From positions 1 to 64,000 of the forward strand of contig NZ_JPVR01000078.1 of assembly GCF_000772935.1 (NCBI RefSeq): a stretch of DNA of 64,000 bases, written 5' to 3'. Source of the stretch: Lysinibacillus boronitolerans JCM 21713 = 10a = NBRC 103108 (lineage in GTDB: Bacteria > Bacillota > Bacilli > Bacillales_A > Planococcaceae). A program made the translations under genes and the position numbers. Of this stretch, positions 16,511-26,339 are shown one piece after another; within the stretch, counting starts at the first letter, position 1, and each line of letters opens with the position of its first letter. Below the pieces are notes generated by a model. The model saw nothing but the letters and a program-made list of their open reading frames with translations. It made no database searches and had not been told where the DNA came from.

Positions 16511-17887
16511 TTATTCGCTTAGCATAGCTTTTAATGTTCGTTTTTGCCAGCCTAGCTTGAAGTATGCATATTGCATAATGAAATGGACGCAGAAAGTGAT
16601 TGGATAGGCTAACCAAACGCCATTTAATTCTAGAGATGTATAGTGAGATAATAGGAACGCTAATGGCACCTGTACAACCCAAATTGTAATGACTAAGAAG
16701 ATGGTTGGCCATAATACGACACCTGTAGCACGCATAGTGGCAGAAACAGTTTGTGTGTGCCCAAAAATTAAATAGCTCCAAAAGGCGATATATAAATAAT
16801 TTTTGGCAATAAGCACAGTCTCATGTGAATCAATAAAGAAAGCCAAAATAGGCTCTGCAAACAGATACATAATGAGTATGATGGCCCCACCTAGAAGATA
16901 ATTAATGCGCACACCCATTTGTCGAATTTTTTTAATCATCTCCGTGGAATTGGCCCCTAACGCCTGTGCTACAAAGACAGATGTGGCAATGGCAATACTC
17001 ATTGCTGGGACTTGAGCATAACTAGCCACCTGATTGACAACGCCATAAGCGGCAGTGGCATCTGAACCATAGGCATTGACAAAGCCAATAACGGCAATTT
17101 CGGCCACTGAAATGGCAACCATGCTAATACTGGCTGGAATGGCTAGCTTTAATAAGGATGTTAAAATATCCTTTTTTAATTTAAAATGCTGTAAAATTGT
17201 TTTATCAAAACGTAGTAAATGCTTTGTTTTATGCAAATAGGCTAACAATAGGATCATTGTCACCAGGTTTGATAACACGGAAGCATAGGCAGCCCCATTT
17301 AAGCCAAACGCAGGCAACCCCAACCATCCAAATACTAAAGGTGGTAGGAAGGCAATATTTAACACGACACTTATTACTAAAAATAGAAATGGTGTTTTGG
17401 AATCACCGACTCCACGCATAAAGGTTGTATACACCAAATACCAAAACATAATCGGTAACGTGAAGAAAAGTATTTGTGCATAACTAATACTCATATCTAA
17501 AATATTCGCAGGTGTTTGCATAAAGCGTAAAATCCATTCAATGAAAAAGCCACCAAAAATCGCGACAGCAATGGATAAAATGGTTGTAAAGGCGAGTGTT
17601 ACGCCAACAACCTCTTTCATTTTCGCATGATTACCAGCTCCAAATGTTTGCCCGACTAAAATAGAGCTTCCTGAGCCAATGCCAATCGCAAAGGCCATTA
17701 AAAAGAAGAAAAAGGGAAAAAATGCCGAAATGGCTGCTAGGGCATCGACCCCTAAATTGCGTCCGACGATAAACATAGCAAATACTTGGCCGACAGATTG
17801 CAGCACATTCGCTAGCATCACGGGAATTAAGAAATTAAAAAAAGCTTTGCGTAGCTGTTGATCATCCTGTAACATTTGTTCGTTCAT
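16511..17887 (-). CDS. MATE-family efflux transporter
   Basis: Integral membrane protein of 458 residues with twelve predicted helices in two homologous halves, typical of MATE exporters that expel drugs or metabolites in exchange for Na+ or H+. It begins with a cytosolic tail (MNEQMLQDDQQLRKAFFNF) and the family helix PVMLANVLQSVGQVFAMFIVG; GIGSGSSILVGQTFGAG and GVGDSKTPFLFLV are conserved MATE loops. AAGAGGAACTT precedes the ATG. It is the second gene of a unit, 20 bases after the DUF6530-like gene, under a palindromic operator-like site. Confidence 0.93.
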   Translation of the reverse strand: MNEQMLQDDQQLRKAFFNFLIPVMLANVLQSVGQVFAMFIVGRNLGVDALAAISAFFPFFFFLMAFAIGIGSGSSILVGQTFGAGNHAKMKEVVGVTLAFTTILSIAVAIFGGFFIEWILRFMQTPANILDMSISYAQILFFTLPIMFWYLVYTTFMRGVGDSKTPFLFLVISVVLNIAFLPPLVFGWLGLPAFGLNGAAYASVLSNLVTMILLLAYLHKTKHLLRFDKTILQHFKLKKDILTSLLKLAIPASISMVAISVAEIAVIGFVNAYGSDATAAYGVVNQVASYAQVPAMSIAIATSVFVAQALGANSTEMIKKIRQMGVRINYLLGGAIILIMYLFAEPILAFFIDSHETVLIAKNYLYIAFWSYLIFGHTQTVSATMRATGVVLWPTIFLVITIWVVQVPLAFLLSHYTSLELNGVWLAYPITFCVHFIMQYAYFKLGWQKRTLKAMLSE

Positions 17888-17907
17888 AATTAAGTTCCTC
17901 TTGAGTT

Positions 17908-18387
17908 TTAATAACCCATTTCTTTTAAGATTCTTGATAGTGTGCGTAGGCGTTCTCCAATGAGCTCACCATCATTATTAAGTGCTTGCTGAAAAAGCTG
18001 AATATCCTCTTTAATCTGTTCATTTTCTGTGCAAACTTCCACTGTCATAGCATCTCCCTGTAAGCCTACACGGTTAATCACAGGGTTTTCTTCATCATAT
18101 AAATGCTCATGACGATAAGCCTCCTTAAAATAAAGCTCTGTTTCACACACTAAAATAGCGAGATCAAGCACGCGATGGAGGGGAAGTTCTTCTGATTGGC
18201 GAGACCATTTGCCACCTGTATGTCGCCAAACCTTCGCAGAAATATCAACCTTTCCTCGATCATTCCATTGGGCCAGACCAAGTGAAAGCCCTTGTGCATC
18301 TGTTTGATAAGCCGTGCGCCCATCAATATTGGCATAATTTTCGGCCACGATGACAGGTTTATGTTTTAAATGTGTTGGAATTTTCAT
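17908..18387 (-). CDS. Conserved cytosolic protein, possibly DUF6530
   Basis: Soluble protein of 159 residues. The highly charged, ordered sequence (LAQWNDRGKVDISAKVWRHT, LPLHRVLDLAILVCETELYF, ERLRTLSRILKEMGY) looks well conserved and I associate it tentatively with DUF6530; no function is known. Its ribosome-binding site (AAGGAGTACGG) is clear. It lies 20 bases upstream of the MATE exporter gene and probably shares its promoter. Confidence 0.7.
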   Translation of the reverse strand: MKIPTHLKHKPVIVAENYANIDGRTAYQTDAQGLSLGLAQWNDRGKVDISAKVWRHTGGKWSRQSEELPLHRVLDLAILVCETELYFKEAYRHEHLYDEENPVINRVGLQGDAMTVEVCTENEQIKEDIQLFQQALNNDGELIGERLRTLSRILKEMGY

Positions 18388-18416
18388 GGATCCGTACTCC
18401 TTATCATTTCAAATTT

Positions 18417-18450
18417 AGTAATTTAGTAAATTACTGCTTTAGTAAATTTA
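18417..18450. promoter_or_regulatory. Palindromic operator-like site upstream of the DUF6530-MATE unit
   Basis: AGTAATTT and AAATTACT form a perfect inverted repeat around AGT (18417-18435), and a second partial site, TTTAGTAAATTTA, follows at once. Such TAGTAA-type palindromes before efflux genes are typical of MarR-family operators, but no regulator gene is adjacent. Confidence 0.45.
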
Positions 18451-18629
18451 GCATTCACGCTTCTATAAGTCAATCGAAAAGCAGAAAGTTGGAACCTTTT
18501 CTTTTGGGAGCAACTAAATAGGGGCTTGGCGTAACCAATTCAATACAATAAACGTTCAAATTCTGCAATGGTTTTTACAAAATAGTAAGTTATAATTTAT
18601 AGAAGTATGATTGATTGGAGAGAAAGAGG

Positions 18630-20261
18630 ATGGAAACAGCTAAATATCACCGAATGGTTTATACACGTATATGTGAAAATTTACAAAAATGGGATAATAG
18701 TGACTTTGTTAGAGAAGACGAGCTCTATTCATTTTTACATACGTTAAAAGGCACAGCTGGATCAATCGGTTTACATGAATTAACTTCGATTGCTAGTGAA
18801 AAGCTAGAGCTTTTGACTGGAGATCGTAACAAGCAATGGACCAAATCTGAATGGAAAAAGTATCTTGCTCCTTTTATAGAAAGCGTACATTTTTATCAAG
18901 AAAATGATTCAAGGGCACAAAATATGGAACATCCTGCAACCATCATTAAAAATCCAGCAAAACAAGATTTTATTCTGATTATAGATGATGATGTTGTATT
19001 TATTTCCTATTTAAAAAATGTTTTAGAGAAAAAGGGCTACTCTGTCATTGCAGCTCATAATGGCGAACGAGGATTAGCGTTAATTTATGAATTGCAACCA
19101 TCCATCGTGTTTTTAGATATCATGCTTCCTGACTCTAGTGGCTTTTCAATTTTAGACAATATTAAAAAGACGAAAAAAGAGCTCATGTTTGTGACCGTGA
19201 TTAGTAGTAATGATTGTAAAGAAAATCGCGTTCGTACATTGGAGATGGGGGCTATGGATTTTATGGCGAAGCCAATCGATGAAGAGCTATTAATCGCTTA
19301 TGTTTCCAATCGCTTAGCCTATAAAAGAGAATTAGAGCAGGCCATCGTCATTGATGAATTAACCCAAATTTATAATCGTAAATTTATGGAATCTCAAATG
19401 AAGCTTTTCATTAAATACCATCAGCAAAACAAAGAGCATTTTTCAATTGCGATTATCGATTTAGATTATTTTAAAAAAGTAAATGATACATATGGTCACT
19501 TAGTGGGGGATGAGGTGCTCAAGGGTTTCGCTTCATTGGTGAAGGAACTAAAAGGAGATGAGGAAATTGCTTGTCGCTATGGAGGAGAAGAATTCGTAAT
19601 TTTAATGCCTCGTACAACAAATAAAGAGGCATTTATTTTTATTGAAAAACTTCGTACCTCTATGGAGAAAAAGATATTTACAGCAAATGGAACAAATTTT
19701 CATGTTACATTTTCTAGTGGAATCATGGAAGCCACTTCTTCCAATTTACATCCTAAAAAGATGCTAGAAGAGGCAGATCAAGCACTTTATACGGCCAAGC
19801 AATTAGGGAGAAATCAGACGATCATCTTTGATCATGTAGCTGCTGTGGAAAAAAGAAAAGCGAAAATCAAGATCATTGTCATCGATGATGTGTATATTAT
19901 TCGTGATCTGATTACCAATCATTTTAAGCATTTGGAGGAAAATGAGGATTATAGGATTGAAACATTGGCCTTCCCTGATGGCATTAGTTTTCTGGAATCC
20001 AATTGGTATGACCCTGGATGCAAATACATTATCTTATTAGATTGGATATTGCCGCAAATGGACGGCATCGAGGTGCTTAGTAAGATAAGAGAGCAGCATG
20101 CTTCAAGTGATGTAATCGTCTCCATGCTCACTTCACGTGTGGGGGAAGAATACGTCATGAAAGCTTTAATTAATGGGGCAGACGATTATATTGTGAAGCC
20201 ATTTAATGTAGCTGAAGTATCGGAACGTATTATTCGTTTAATTCATCAAATGTTTCTTTAA
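18630..20261 (+). CDS. Hpt-REC-GGDEF-REC phosphorelay-controlled diguanylate cyclase
   Basis: Cytosolic signalling protein of 543 residues. Order: an Hpt-like helical domain with the phospho-acceptor motif FLHTLKGTAGSIGL (residues about 35-48); a receiver domain (IIDDD, FLDIMLPDSSG, AKPID); a GGDEF domain with intact catalytic loop CRYGGEEFVILMP and metal-binding IIDLDYFKKVND; and a second receiver (VIDDVYIIRDL, LLDWILPQMDG, VKPFN). It should make c-di-GMP when phosphorylated; no RxxD inhibitory site is seen before GGEEF. The start is ATG 18630, after GGAGAGAAAGAGG. It is the first gene of a three-gene operon with overlapping or abutting neighbours. Confidence 0.92.
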   Translation: METAKYHRMVYTRICENLQKWDNSDFVREDELYSFLHTLKGTAGSIGLHELTSIASEKLELLTGDRNKQWTKSEWKKYLAPFIESVHFYQENDSRAQNMEHPATIIKNPAKQDFILIIDDDVVFISYLKNVLEKKGYSVIAAHNGERGLALIYELQPSIVFLDIMLPDSSGFSILDNIKKTKKELMFVTVISSNDCKENRVRTLEMGAMDFMAKPIDEELLIAYVSNRLAYKRELEQAIVIDELTQIYNRKFMESQMKLFIKYHQQNKEHFSIAIIDLDYFKKVNDTYGHLVGDEVLKGFASLVKELKGDEEIACRYGGEEFVILMPRTTNKEAFIFIEKLRTSMEKKIFTANGTNFHVTFSSGIMEATSSNLHPKKMLEEADQALYTAKQLGRNQTIIFDHVAAVEKRKAKIKIIVIDDVYIIRDLITNHFKHLEENEDYRIETLAFPDGISFLESNWYDPGCKYIILLDWILPQMDGIEVLSKIREQHASSDVIVSMLTSRVGEEYVMKALINGADDYIVKPFNVAEVSERIIRLIHQMFL

Positions 20262-20284
20262 TGGGAAAGGGAGAAAAAGACAAG

Positions 20285-20647
20285 ATGGCTAGAATTTTAG
20301 TAGTAGATGATGAAGAAATATTACGCATGTTAATACGTGAAACATTAGAAGATTTAGAGTTTGATATTGATGAGGCAGAGGATGGCGAAGAAGCCCTTAA
20401 GAAACTGAAGGAAAGCACCTACGATTTAATGATACTCGACTATATGATGCCGAATTTAACAGGGATTGAGGTGATTGAACTTCTCCCACAAGAGATTAAA
20501 AAGTCGATGCCTATTCTCATGCTGACAGCTAAATCACAGGAAAGTGATCGTCAAAAGGTATTTGATTTAGGGGCCGATTACTTTATGTCAAAACCATTTA
20601 GTCCCATTAAGCTAATGAATTTGGTGGAGGACATCTTAAATGATTAA
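20285..20647 (+). CDS. CheY-like single-domain response regulator
   Basis: Stand-alone receiver of 120 residues: acidic pocket VVDDEEILR, phospho-acceptor aspartate in LMILDYMMPNLTG, LTAKSQE and the conserved lysine in FMSKPFSP. There is no output domain, so it probably shuttles phosphate between the hybrid kinase and the Hpt/GGDEF protein. An in-frame ATG at 20261 overlaps the upstream stop codon (TAATG) and would add eight residues; GGGAG precedes the chosen ATG. Its end overlaps the kinase start by eight bases, indicating coupled translation. Confidence 0.9.
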   Translation: MARILVVDDEEILRMLIRETLEDLEFDIDEAEDGEEALKKLKESTYDLMILDYMMPNLTGIEVIELLPQEIKKSMPILMLTAKSQESDRQKVFDLGADYFMSKPFSPIKLMNLVEDILND

Positions 20648-23432
20648 GTCGACACCCTTGCTGAATAAAAGTATACGCAGCCAATTCTTTAAAATGCTGC
20701 TTTTTCTTGTTGTTAGCTTTTTAATCATCATTGCTGCTTTTCTTGTCGTAGTCAATGCAAGTCAAAATGCCTTACAGCAGAAGAGAGAGCAAATGTATGA
20801 AAAATCAATGCTTGTCGATGAATTGGAAGAAAATTTTAATGGCATATTTTTTCGGGCAAGAGGCTATTATGCCTTTCAGAATGAGCAGGAATTAAAGCTA
20901 TTGTATGAAAACCTGGAGAAATTTGAGGTCCTATTACAGCAGTTTTCGCAACTCGATTTAACGGAAGAAGAACGAGGGCTCTATAATGAGCTAGTTGAGT
21001 TTCACTATAATTACAAAACGGTTACACTCCCAAAAGCGATCAGCTTTGCGAAAATGGGGGATTATGAGGCTTTGCGAGAGCTTTCGAATAGCGGAGCAAA
21101 TGACCTTGTTAATAAATTCATTGCCTATACAAAATCCTATAAGAAAAAAACAGACCACTCCTTAAACCAAATTTTTAGCAAGACAGTGGAGCAGGGGCAA
21201 TTATTCACTTTTATTTCGTTAATGATAAGCGCTCTTATTTTACTATTTGTAGGCGTCATTTTACGAAGAGTACTGAATAATATGATTCGACCAATTGAAC
21301 AATTAACACTTGCGACAAACGCTTTGGCTTCAGGGAAATCCATTGATTTAGGTAATCTTGTGCAAAAGGAAGATGAATTAGGCATTTTAGCAAACTCATT
21401 TCTTAAAATGATACTGTCCATTCAGGATAAGGAAGAGGTACTGACTACACAAAATGAGGAGCTTTTAGCGCAGCAGGACGAGCTTCAAGAAAATCAACTA
21501 CAATTACAAAATTCATTAAATTATTTAGAAAAGTATAATCAATTAAATCATGTACTGACGTTTACATTAAATAAACAGAAATTAATAGATAATCTCCATA
21601 ATTATTTAAACGACATTTATCAATATGATACGAGTGTGCTTTATTGGATGGAGGGCAATGTGTATGCGACGAAAGGTTTATCACACCAATCTGCTGCAGC
21701 CCTAGTCGAGAATTTTGACATGGATAAACAGGCACGATTAAAGCAGGAAAAATCCTTTGTTATTAAACGTCAATTGACAGCGAAAGAAAAGGGAATTGCA
21801 CAAGAGTCTTATTATGCCTATGACTTGTATTCTTCCGTGTTTAATTCTAAACGAGAGCTAGTCGCTATTTTAATGGCGACACGAGAGGGACATCCTCATA
21901 ATGAGCGGGAAATAGATAGTTTAAACGGGCTATTAAATCGTGTGTCCATCGCATTTGAACGCATTCTTATGTATGAAGAGGTAGAAAAGTCGAGGACGTT
22001 AAATCAAACGATTATTGATAATGTCAACGAGGGTATCCAGTTAGTTTCTATTACAGGCGATACCGTTCTAATCAATAGAGCACTATGTGGCATTGTCAGC
22101 TTCCTTAACTTGACAACGGAAACAAGTATCCCTAAAAAGGATTGGCTCCAGCACTTCAAAAAATGTAGTGCCCAACCTGATGAATTAATTGAATTTTTAG
22201 AGGCATCTATTATGGAGAGCTTTCAGGATACTCGAAAATACCGCTATTGTATGACGATTGAACATGAAATCTTTGTTGAGGTGTATGCAACTTGTCTTTT
22301 TGATGGTCAGGAAAAGGTAGGTACAATTTTTGTACATCGTGATATCACTAGAGAATATGAAGTAGATCAAATGAAATCCGAATTAGTGAGTACGGTAAGT
22401 CATGAGCTGCGAACGCCATTATCGAGCGTACTTGGCTTTACAGAGCTGCTGTTAACGAAAACGATAAAACCCGAACGACAAATTAAATATATCGATACAA
22501 TTCATAGAGAAGCGGTACGCCTAACCAATCTTATAAATGACTTTTTGGATTTACAGCGAATGGAGTCAGGCAAGCAGCAATATAACATGGAGACACTACA
22601 ATTAAATGAAATAGCCTTTGAAATTGTCAATCGATTCCGACATGAGCAAAAGCATAATGTCCATCTAATTGATAAGGCAAGAGAGGTCTATGTCAATGCA
22701 GATCAAGATAGACTCGTTCAATTATTTATTAATTTAATAGGGAATGCTATCAAATTTTCTCCACAAGGGGGAGATGTGGAGATTTTGTTAGAAAACATAA
22801 ATAATAGAATTCAAGTGAGTATAAAAGATGAGGGCATTGGTATTCCTAAACAGGATATTGCTCAGTTGTTCCAAAAATTCAAACGAATCGATAATAGTCT
22901 TAGACGTAAAATAGGAGGGACTGGACTGGGTCTCTCCATTTGTAGAGAAATCATCTTAAAGCATGAAGGCGAAATATGGATAGAATCCGAAGAAGGACAA
23001 GGTACTACTGTGTACTTTACTTTACCACTTGCAAATAACAGTATCACCTTCGATGAAGAGGATGTAATGGAGGATAGCAGTGGCTTAAACATTATGATTG
23101 TCGAGGATGACTTAAGCTTAGCTTTACTGTTGTCAGAAGAGCTAAAAAGCAAGGGCTTTACCGTAATTCATCATCATGACCCAAAAAAAGCTTTTGAAGA
23201 TACACTCAATACGCCTTTACTTGGTATGGTGATTGACATAATGCTTGGCGAAGAAATGAGCGGCTGGGATTTAGTCCGTGAACTAAGGAAAAGAGAGCAA
23301 ACAAAAGAGTTGCCAATTATTATATCTTCAGCATTAGATGAGGTAAAAGAAATGGTGGACCAATTTCAAATTAAAAAATACTTAACCAAGCCATATCCAC
23401 CTGAAGAAATATCTAAACTGTTTGTGAAATAA
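20640..23432 (+). CDS. Hybrid sensor histidine kinase with C-terminal receiver
   Basis: Membrane kinase of 930 residues. Two helices (about 18-42 and 190-212) flank a helical extracellular sensor of about 150 residues; a HAMP domain, a glutamine-rich coiled coil, a GAF-like region and a PAS-like region follow. HisKA carries the phosphorylated histidine in VSHELRTPLSSVLGF (about residue 587), and the ATPase domain has NAIKFSPQ, DEGIGIP and GTGLGLSI. A receiver domain closes the protein (IVEDDLSLA, VIDIMLGEEMSG, LTKPYPP). With the two upstream genes it makes a complete phosphorelay ending in c-di-GMP synthesis. The stimulus is unknown. Confidence 0.93.
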   Translation: MIKSTPLLNKSIRSQFFKMLLFLVVSFLIIIAAFLVVVNASQNALQQKREQMYEKSMLVDELEENFNGIFFRARGYYAFQNEQELKLLYENLEKFEVLLQQFSQLDLTEEERGLYNELVEFHYNYKTVTLPKAISFAKMGDYEALRELSNSGANDLVNKFIAYTKSYKKKTDHSLNQIFSKTVEQGQLFTFISLMISALILLFVGVILRRVLNNMIRPIEQLTLATNALASGKSIDLGNLVQKEDELGILANSFLKMILSIQDKEEVLTTQNEELLAQQDELQENQLQLQNSLNYLEKYNQLNHVLTFTLNKQKLIDNLHNYLNDIYQYDTSVLYWMEGNVYATKGLSHQSAAALVENFDMDKQARLKQEKSFVIKRQLTAKEKGIAQESYYAYDLYSSVFNSKRELVAILMATREGHPHNEREIDSLNGLLNRVSIAFERILMYEEVEKSRTLNQTIIDNVNEGIQLVSITGDTVLINRALCGIVSFLNLTTETSIPKKDWLQHFKKCSAQPDELIEFLEASIMESFQDTRKYRYCMTIEHEIFVEVYATCLFDGQEKVGTIFVHRDITREYEVDQMKSELVSTVSHELRTPLSSVLGFTELLLTKTIKPERQIKYIDTIHREAVRLTNLINDFLDLQRMESGKQQYNMETLQLNEIAFEIVNRFRHEQKHNVHLIDKAREVYVNADQDRLVQLFINLIGNAIKFSPQGGDVEILLENINNRIQVSIKDEGIGIPKQDIAQLFQKFKRIDNSLRRKIGGTGLGLSICREIILKHEGEIWIESEEGQGTTVYFTLPLANNSITFDEEDVMEDSSGLNIMIVEDDLSLALLLSEELKSKGFTVIHHHDPKKAFEDTLNTPLLGMVIDIMLGEEMSGWDLVRELRKREQTKELPIIISSALDEVKEMVDQFQIKKYLTKPYPPEEISKLFVK

Positions 23433-23660
23433 TATGATAGGATAGCTTTATGAGTTCAGTAGCGTAATGATGAACAGCTCATAATAAAGCTTACATCATT
23501 TAGCCTGTAAAATATTTTCCTAGATACTATAGTAGTATAGAGTAAAAAAGTGATAGTTTTCATAGTAGCATGTCGCTGCTTCTATAATATAAGTCTCATA
23601 AAAAATCTTTAAACGGCTACCTTTTCTGCCAACAAAATAGAATAAAAATTCTCTATTAAA

Positions 23661-23691
23661 CTAGGTATTGTTCAACAGTACCTGGTTTTTT
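23661..23691 (+). terminator. Terminator downstream of the hybrid kinase operon
   Basis: ACTAGGTATTGT pairs with ACAGTACCTGGT allowing G-T pairs, followed by TTTTTT. Confidence 0.6.
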
Positions 23692-23874
23692 AGTATTGCA
23701 GTGTTAATTAAATTAATGTATAAAAATTCATCTATTAAAAAATTTAATTTAAACCCTTTCCAATTTAGGAAAATTGAAGTAAAATAATCCTTACAAAAAT
23801 ACTGCATGTTTATTTCTAATTTCCTAGAAATTATGTGGATGTGCCTATTTATTAAGGATGGTGGTGAAATAATT

Positions 23875-23940
23875 ATGAATATTAAAGGTTATAATAGTGA
23901 TTTTTTGTGGAAAAGTAAAAATATCATCAATAAAAAGTAA
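23875..23940 (+). CDS. Possible 21-residue peptide
   Basis: The frame MNIKGYNSDFLWKSKNIINKK follows GGTGGTGA at good spacing upstream of the chemoreceptor gene. It is basic and amphipathic, with no family match. In AT-rich DNA such frames arise by chance; only the ribosome-binding site favours it. Confidence 0.25.
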   Translation: MNIKGYNSDFLWKSKNIINKK

Positions 23941-24080
23941 AAATAATAAGAACGCTAACTGATCCATGGTAGCAATGAAGGCCTATTCCCTTGATTACGC
24001 AGAGGGAAAGTATTACTAGATTAAATAGTGTAAAAATTTTCATTTAAAGGTTTATTATTGAATAAAAGAGGGGGATCGTT

Positions 24081-25766
24081 ATGAAGTTCAAATCATTGCG
24101 AACAAAAATCTTATTTGGATTTTTCATCATTCTAATAGGGATTATGATACAAAGTGGTTATATCATTTATTCAAATATCAAAATGAATAAAGAGATTGAA
24201 GATATGGTGCATCGTGAGCTGGAATTGTCCATCGTCGATCAGCACTTAGCCAACTCCATTTCGGTGAGGATTGGTGCTGCCAGAGGGTATGTATTAACAG
24301 GCGAAAAAGTATACAAAGATACATATGAAGAATATACAAAATTGTCTTTAGCAAACGAGGAAAAAGCTCGTCAAATAATTGAATCACCAGAACTGGAGGT
24401 AGTGGCGGCAAGAGCAAAGGCATGGCGTCAATATGTGGAGGAAAATGTCTTTCCAATCTATGAAGGAGGTAATCCCGAATTAGCCGTTAAAAACCTAATT
24501 AGTAAAGAGGATGAAATTAAGGCAGTGCGTGAAGGCTTTGAAGCGCTGGCAAGCTCACGTGAGGAGTCAATTCGCCAGGCTGGACAAACATTAATAGCGA
24601 ATATTGACCGTCTCAATACAATTAGTATGGTGGCATTTGGTATCGTTGTATTATTAGCAATTGGAGCGGGTCTCACTTCTGCATTGTCAATTTCTAGACC
24701 TGTTCAGCAAATTTCTGAACGAGTGAAGCTGATTGCGGAGGGTGATTTAAGCCATGAGATGCTAACCATTAAGGCCAAAGATGAAATAGGAGAATTAAGT
24801 GTTTCCACCAATATGATGAATGGAAAAATGAAGGACATGCTTCAGCGAATTCAAGATGTGTCCAATGAGGTGGCTGCACACAGTGAACAACTTCTACAAT
24901 CTTCCATCGAAATAAAGTCAGGAACCGAGCAGGTAGCACTGACAATGAATGATATTGCGGAGGGCACAGAATCACAGGCAAATAATACGAGTGACCTATC
25001 CAATCTAATGAGTGATTTTGTCATTCGAATGAATGAGGCAAGTCAAAATGGTGAACACGTACAGAGTAATTCCAATCATGTACTTTCTCTCACGAATTCA
25101 GGTCAACATTTAATTGAAGCGTCTACTAATCAAATGACAAAGATTGATGCCATCGTCCATGATGCAGTAGATAAGGTAGAGGGATTAAATCATAAATCTC
25201 AGGATATTTCCAAGCTAGTCGTTGTTATAAATGATATTGCCAAACAAACGAATTTATTGGCACTCAATGCAGCGATTGAGGCGGCAAGGGCAGGCGTGCA
25301 AGGTCAGGGCTTCGCCGTGGTGGCAGAAGAAGTTCGTAAATTGGCAGAGCAGGTGTCATTGTCTGTTATCGATATTGAACTCATCGTTGGGCAAATTGTA
25401 GAGGAAACCAATGATGTCACAAATTCTTTAAAGCGTAGCTATGAAGAGGTACAGCAAGGGACAGAACAAATCTCTTTAACGAATCAAACATTTATCGAGA
25501 TTGATCAGGCTGTTAGAGAGATGGCCACAAACATTACAAGTGTCTCTCAAAATTTAAATCAGCTAGTAGAAAACTCTGTAAGAATTGATGAAGCCATCGA
25601 AGAAATTGCTGCGATATCTCAGGAATCTGCAGCAGGGGTGGAAGAAACCTCCGCAACAATGCAGCAAACTTCGAGTGCGATGGAGGAAATTTCGAATAGC
25701 TCCAATCAGCTTGCAAAAATGGCGGAAGAATTAAATAGTCAGGTAGGACAGTTTAAGCTTAACTAA
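24081..25766 (+). CDS. Methyl-accepting chemotaxis protein
   Basis: Chemoreceptor of 561 residues. TM1 (about 9-29), a helical periplasmic-type sensor of about 150 residues resembling the four-helix-bundle or CHASE3 type, TM2 (about 182-202), a HAMP domain ([20 protein letters not shown]) and the cytoplasmic signalling hairpin. The tip reads [19 protein letters not shown] then [18 protein letters not shown]; methylation-helix motifs flank it. GAGGGGGAT precedes the ATG. No CheR-binding tail is present. It sits downstream of the c-di-GMP phosphorelay operon but has its own long upstream region. Confidence 0.95.
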   Translation: MKFKSLRTKILFGFFIILIGIMIQSGYIIYSNIKMNKEIEDMVHRELELSIVDQHLANSISVRIGAARGYVLTGEKVYKDTYEEYTKLSLANEEKARQIIESPELEVVAARAKAWRQYVEENVFPIYEGGNPELAVKNLISKEDEIKAVREGFEALASSREESIRQAGQTLIANIDRLNTISMVAFGIVVLLAIGAGLTSALSISRPVQQISERVKLIAEGDLSHEMLTIKAKDEIGELSVSTNMMNGKMKDMLQRIQDVSNEVAAHSEQLLQSSIEIKSGTEQVALTMNDIAEGTESQANNTSDLSNLMSDFVIRMNEASQNGEHVQSNSNHVLSLTNSGQHLIEASTNQMTKIDAIVHDAVDKVEGLNHKSQDISKLVVVINDIAKQTNLLALNAAIEAARAGVQGQGFAVVAEEVRKLAEQVSLSVIDIELIVGQIVEETNDVTNSLKRSYEEVQQGTEQISLTNQTFIEIDQAVREMATNITSVSQNLNQLVENSVRIDEAIEEIAAISQESAAGVEETSATMQQTSSAMEEISNSSNQLAKMAEELNSQVGQFKLN

Positions 25767-25771
25767 GCATA

Positions 25772-25806
25772 AAACCAGGTCTCATCAAAAGGGTGAGTCC
25801 TGGTTT
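25772..25806 (+). terminator. Terminator of the second chemoreceptor
   Basis: AAACCAGG-t-CTCA pairs with TGAG-t-CCTGGTTT over a 9-nt loop. The T-run is short. Confidence 0.6.
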
Positions 25807-25981
25807 AAGTGTTGGATACAATTTTTTATTGCGCATCTCATGGCTTAGATCAATCCAATACACTGTTTCCCCTCTTGTATGACGTGGATTTTATAATTCA
25901 CTCGTTTTGATAAATCCTTTTTAAAAGGGTATTATTGGTATTGTTGTAAGTTCAGATTTAGTTAAAGGAGTCGACTCACAC

Positions 25982-26320
25982 ATGGAATGTGCATGTCCAT
26001 CACAAATGACCGATCAGCTAAGAGTAGAAGGGGATATAGGGGCAGACCCAATTTGGTGTCATCGTTGTTTTTGTAATTTAAATATAGAGGATGTCCCACT
26101 ATCAGCTCCATTAAAACACGAATTAGAAATATGGATTCGACAATATGGAGAATGGATTGATTGGAAGAATGATGGCATTTTTCCGCATGGCGTTGAATTA
26201 GAAGACCGATTTAATCAGCAAGGAATGCAGCTAACAGAACGGGTGAGAGCAGAGCTTGCCGATACATACAAGGTATTCTATAAGCCTTCCACTTTTGCGA
26301 GGAGATATGCAGATAAGTAA
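25982..26320 (+). CDS. Small Cys-rich protein, possible zinc-ribbon N-terminus
   Basis: Soluble protein of 112 residues. The N-terminal third has CACPS and then WCHRCFCNL, spaced so that two Cys pairs could bind zinc. The rest is helical and acidic (LKHELEIWIRQYGEWIDWK, MQLTERVRAELADTYKV). Family not recognised. It ends 19 bases before the histidine-phosphatase start and is probably cotranscribed with it. Confidence 0.7.
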   Translation: MECACPSQMTDQLRVEGDIGADPIWCHRCFCNLNIEDVPLSAPLKHELEIWIRQYGEWIDWKNDGIFPHGVELEDRFNQQGMQLTERVRAELADTYKVFYKPSTFARRYADK

Positions 26321-26339
26321 TAAGGCAAGGGGGATAGCA

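Larger units (their letters stand above)
23433..24080. other. Long intergenic region with terminator and a possible micro-ORF
   Basis: About 650 AT-rich bases. A stem (AGCTTTATGAG with CTCATaaTAAAGCT, about 23444-23496) lacks a T-run. A terminator lies at 23661-23691. A 21-codon frame with a ribosome-binding site is at 23875-23940. Near 23605-23690 there is weak similarity (TAxCTTTT, TAGAATAxAAAA, CCTGGT hairpin) to the two ECF-RNA elements, without the CGAC box. I found no riboswitch consensus or flagellar sigma-D promoter before the chemoreceptor. Confidence 0.4.

Noticed and set aside
23433..24080. c-di-GMP (GEMM) riboswitch before the second chemoreceptor
   Set aside because: The conserved GEMM core sequences are not present; only short unrelated hairpins are seen.
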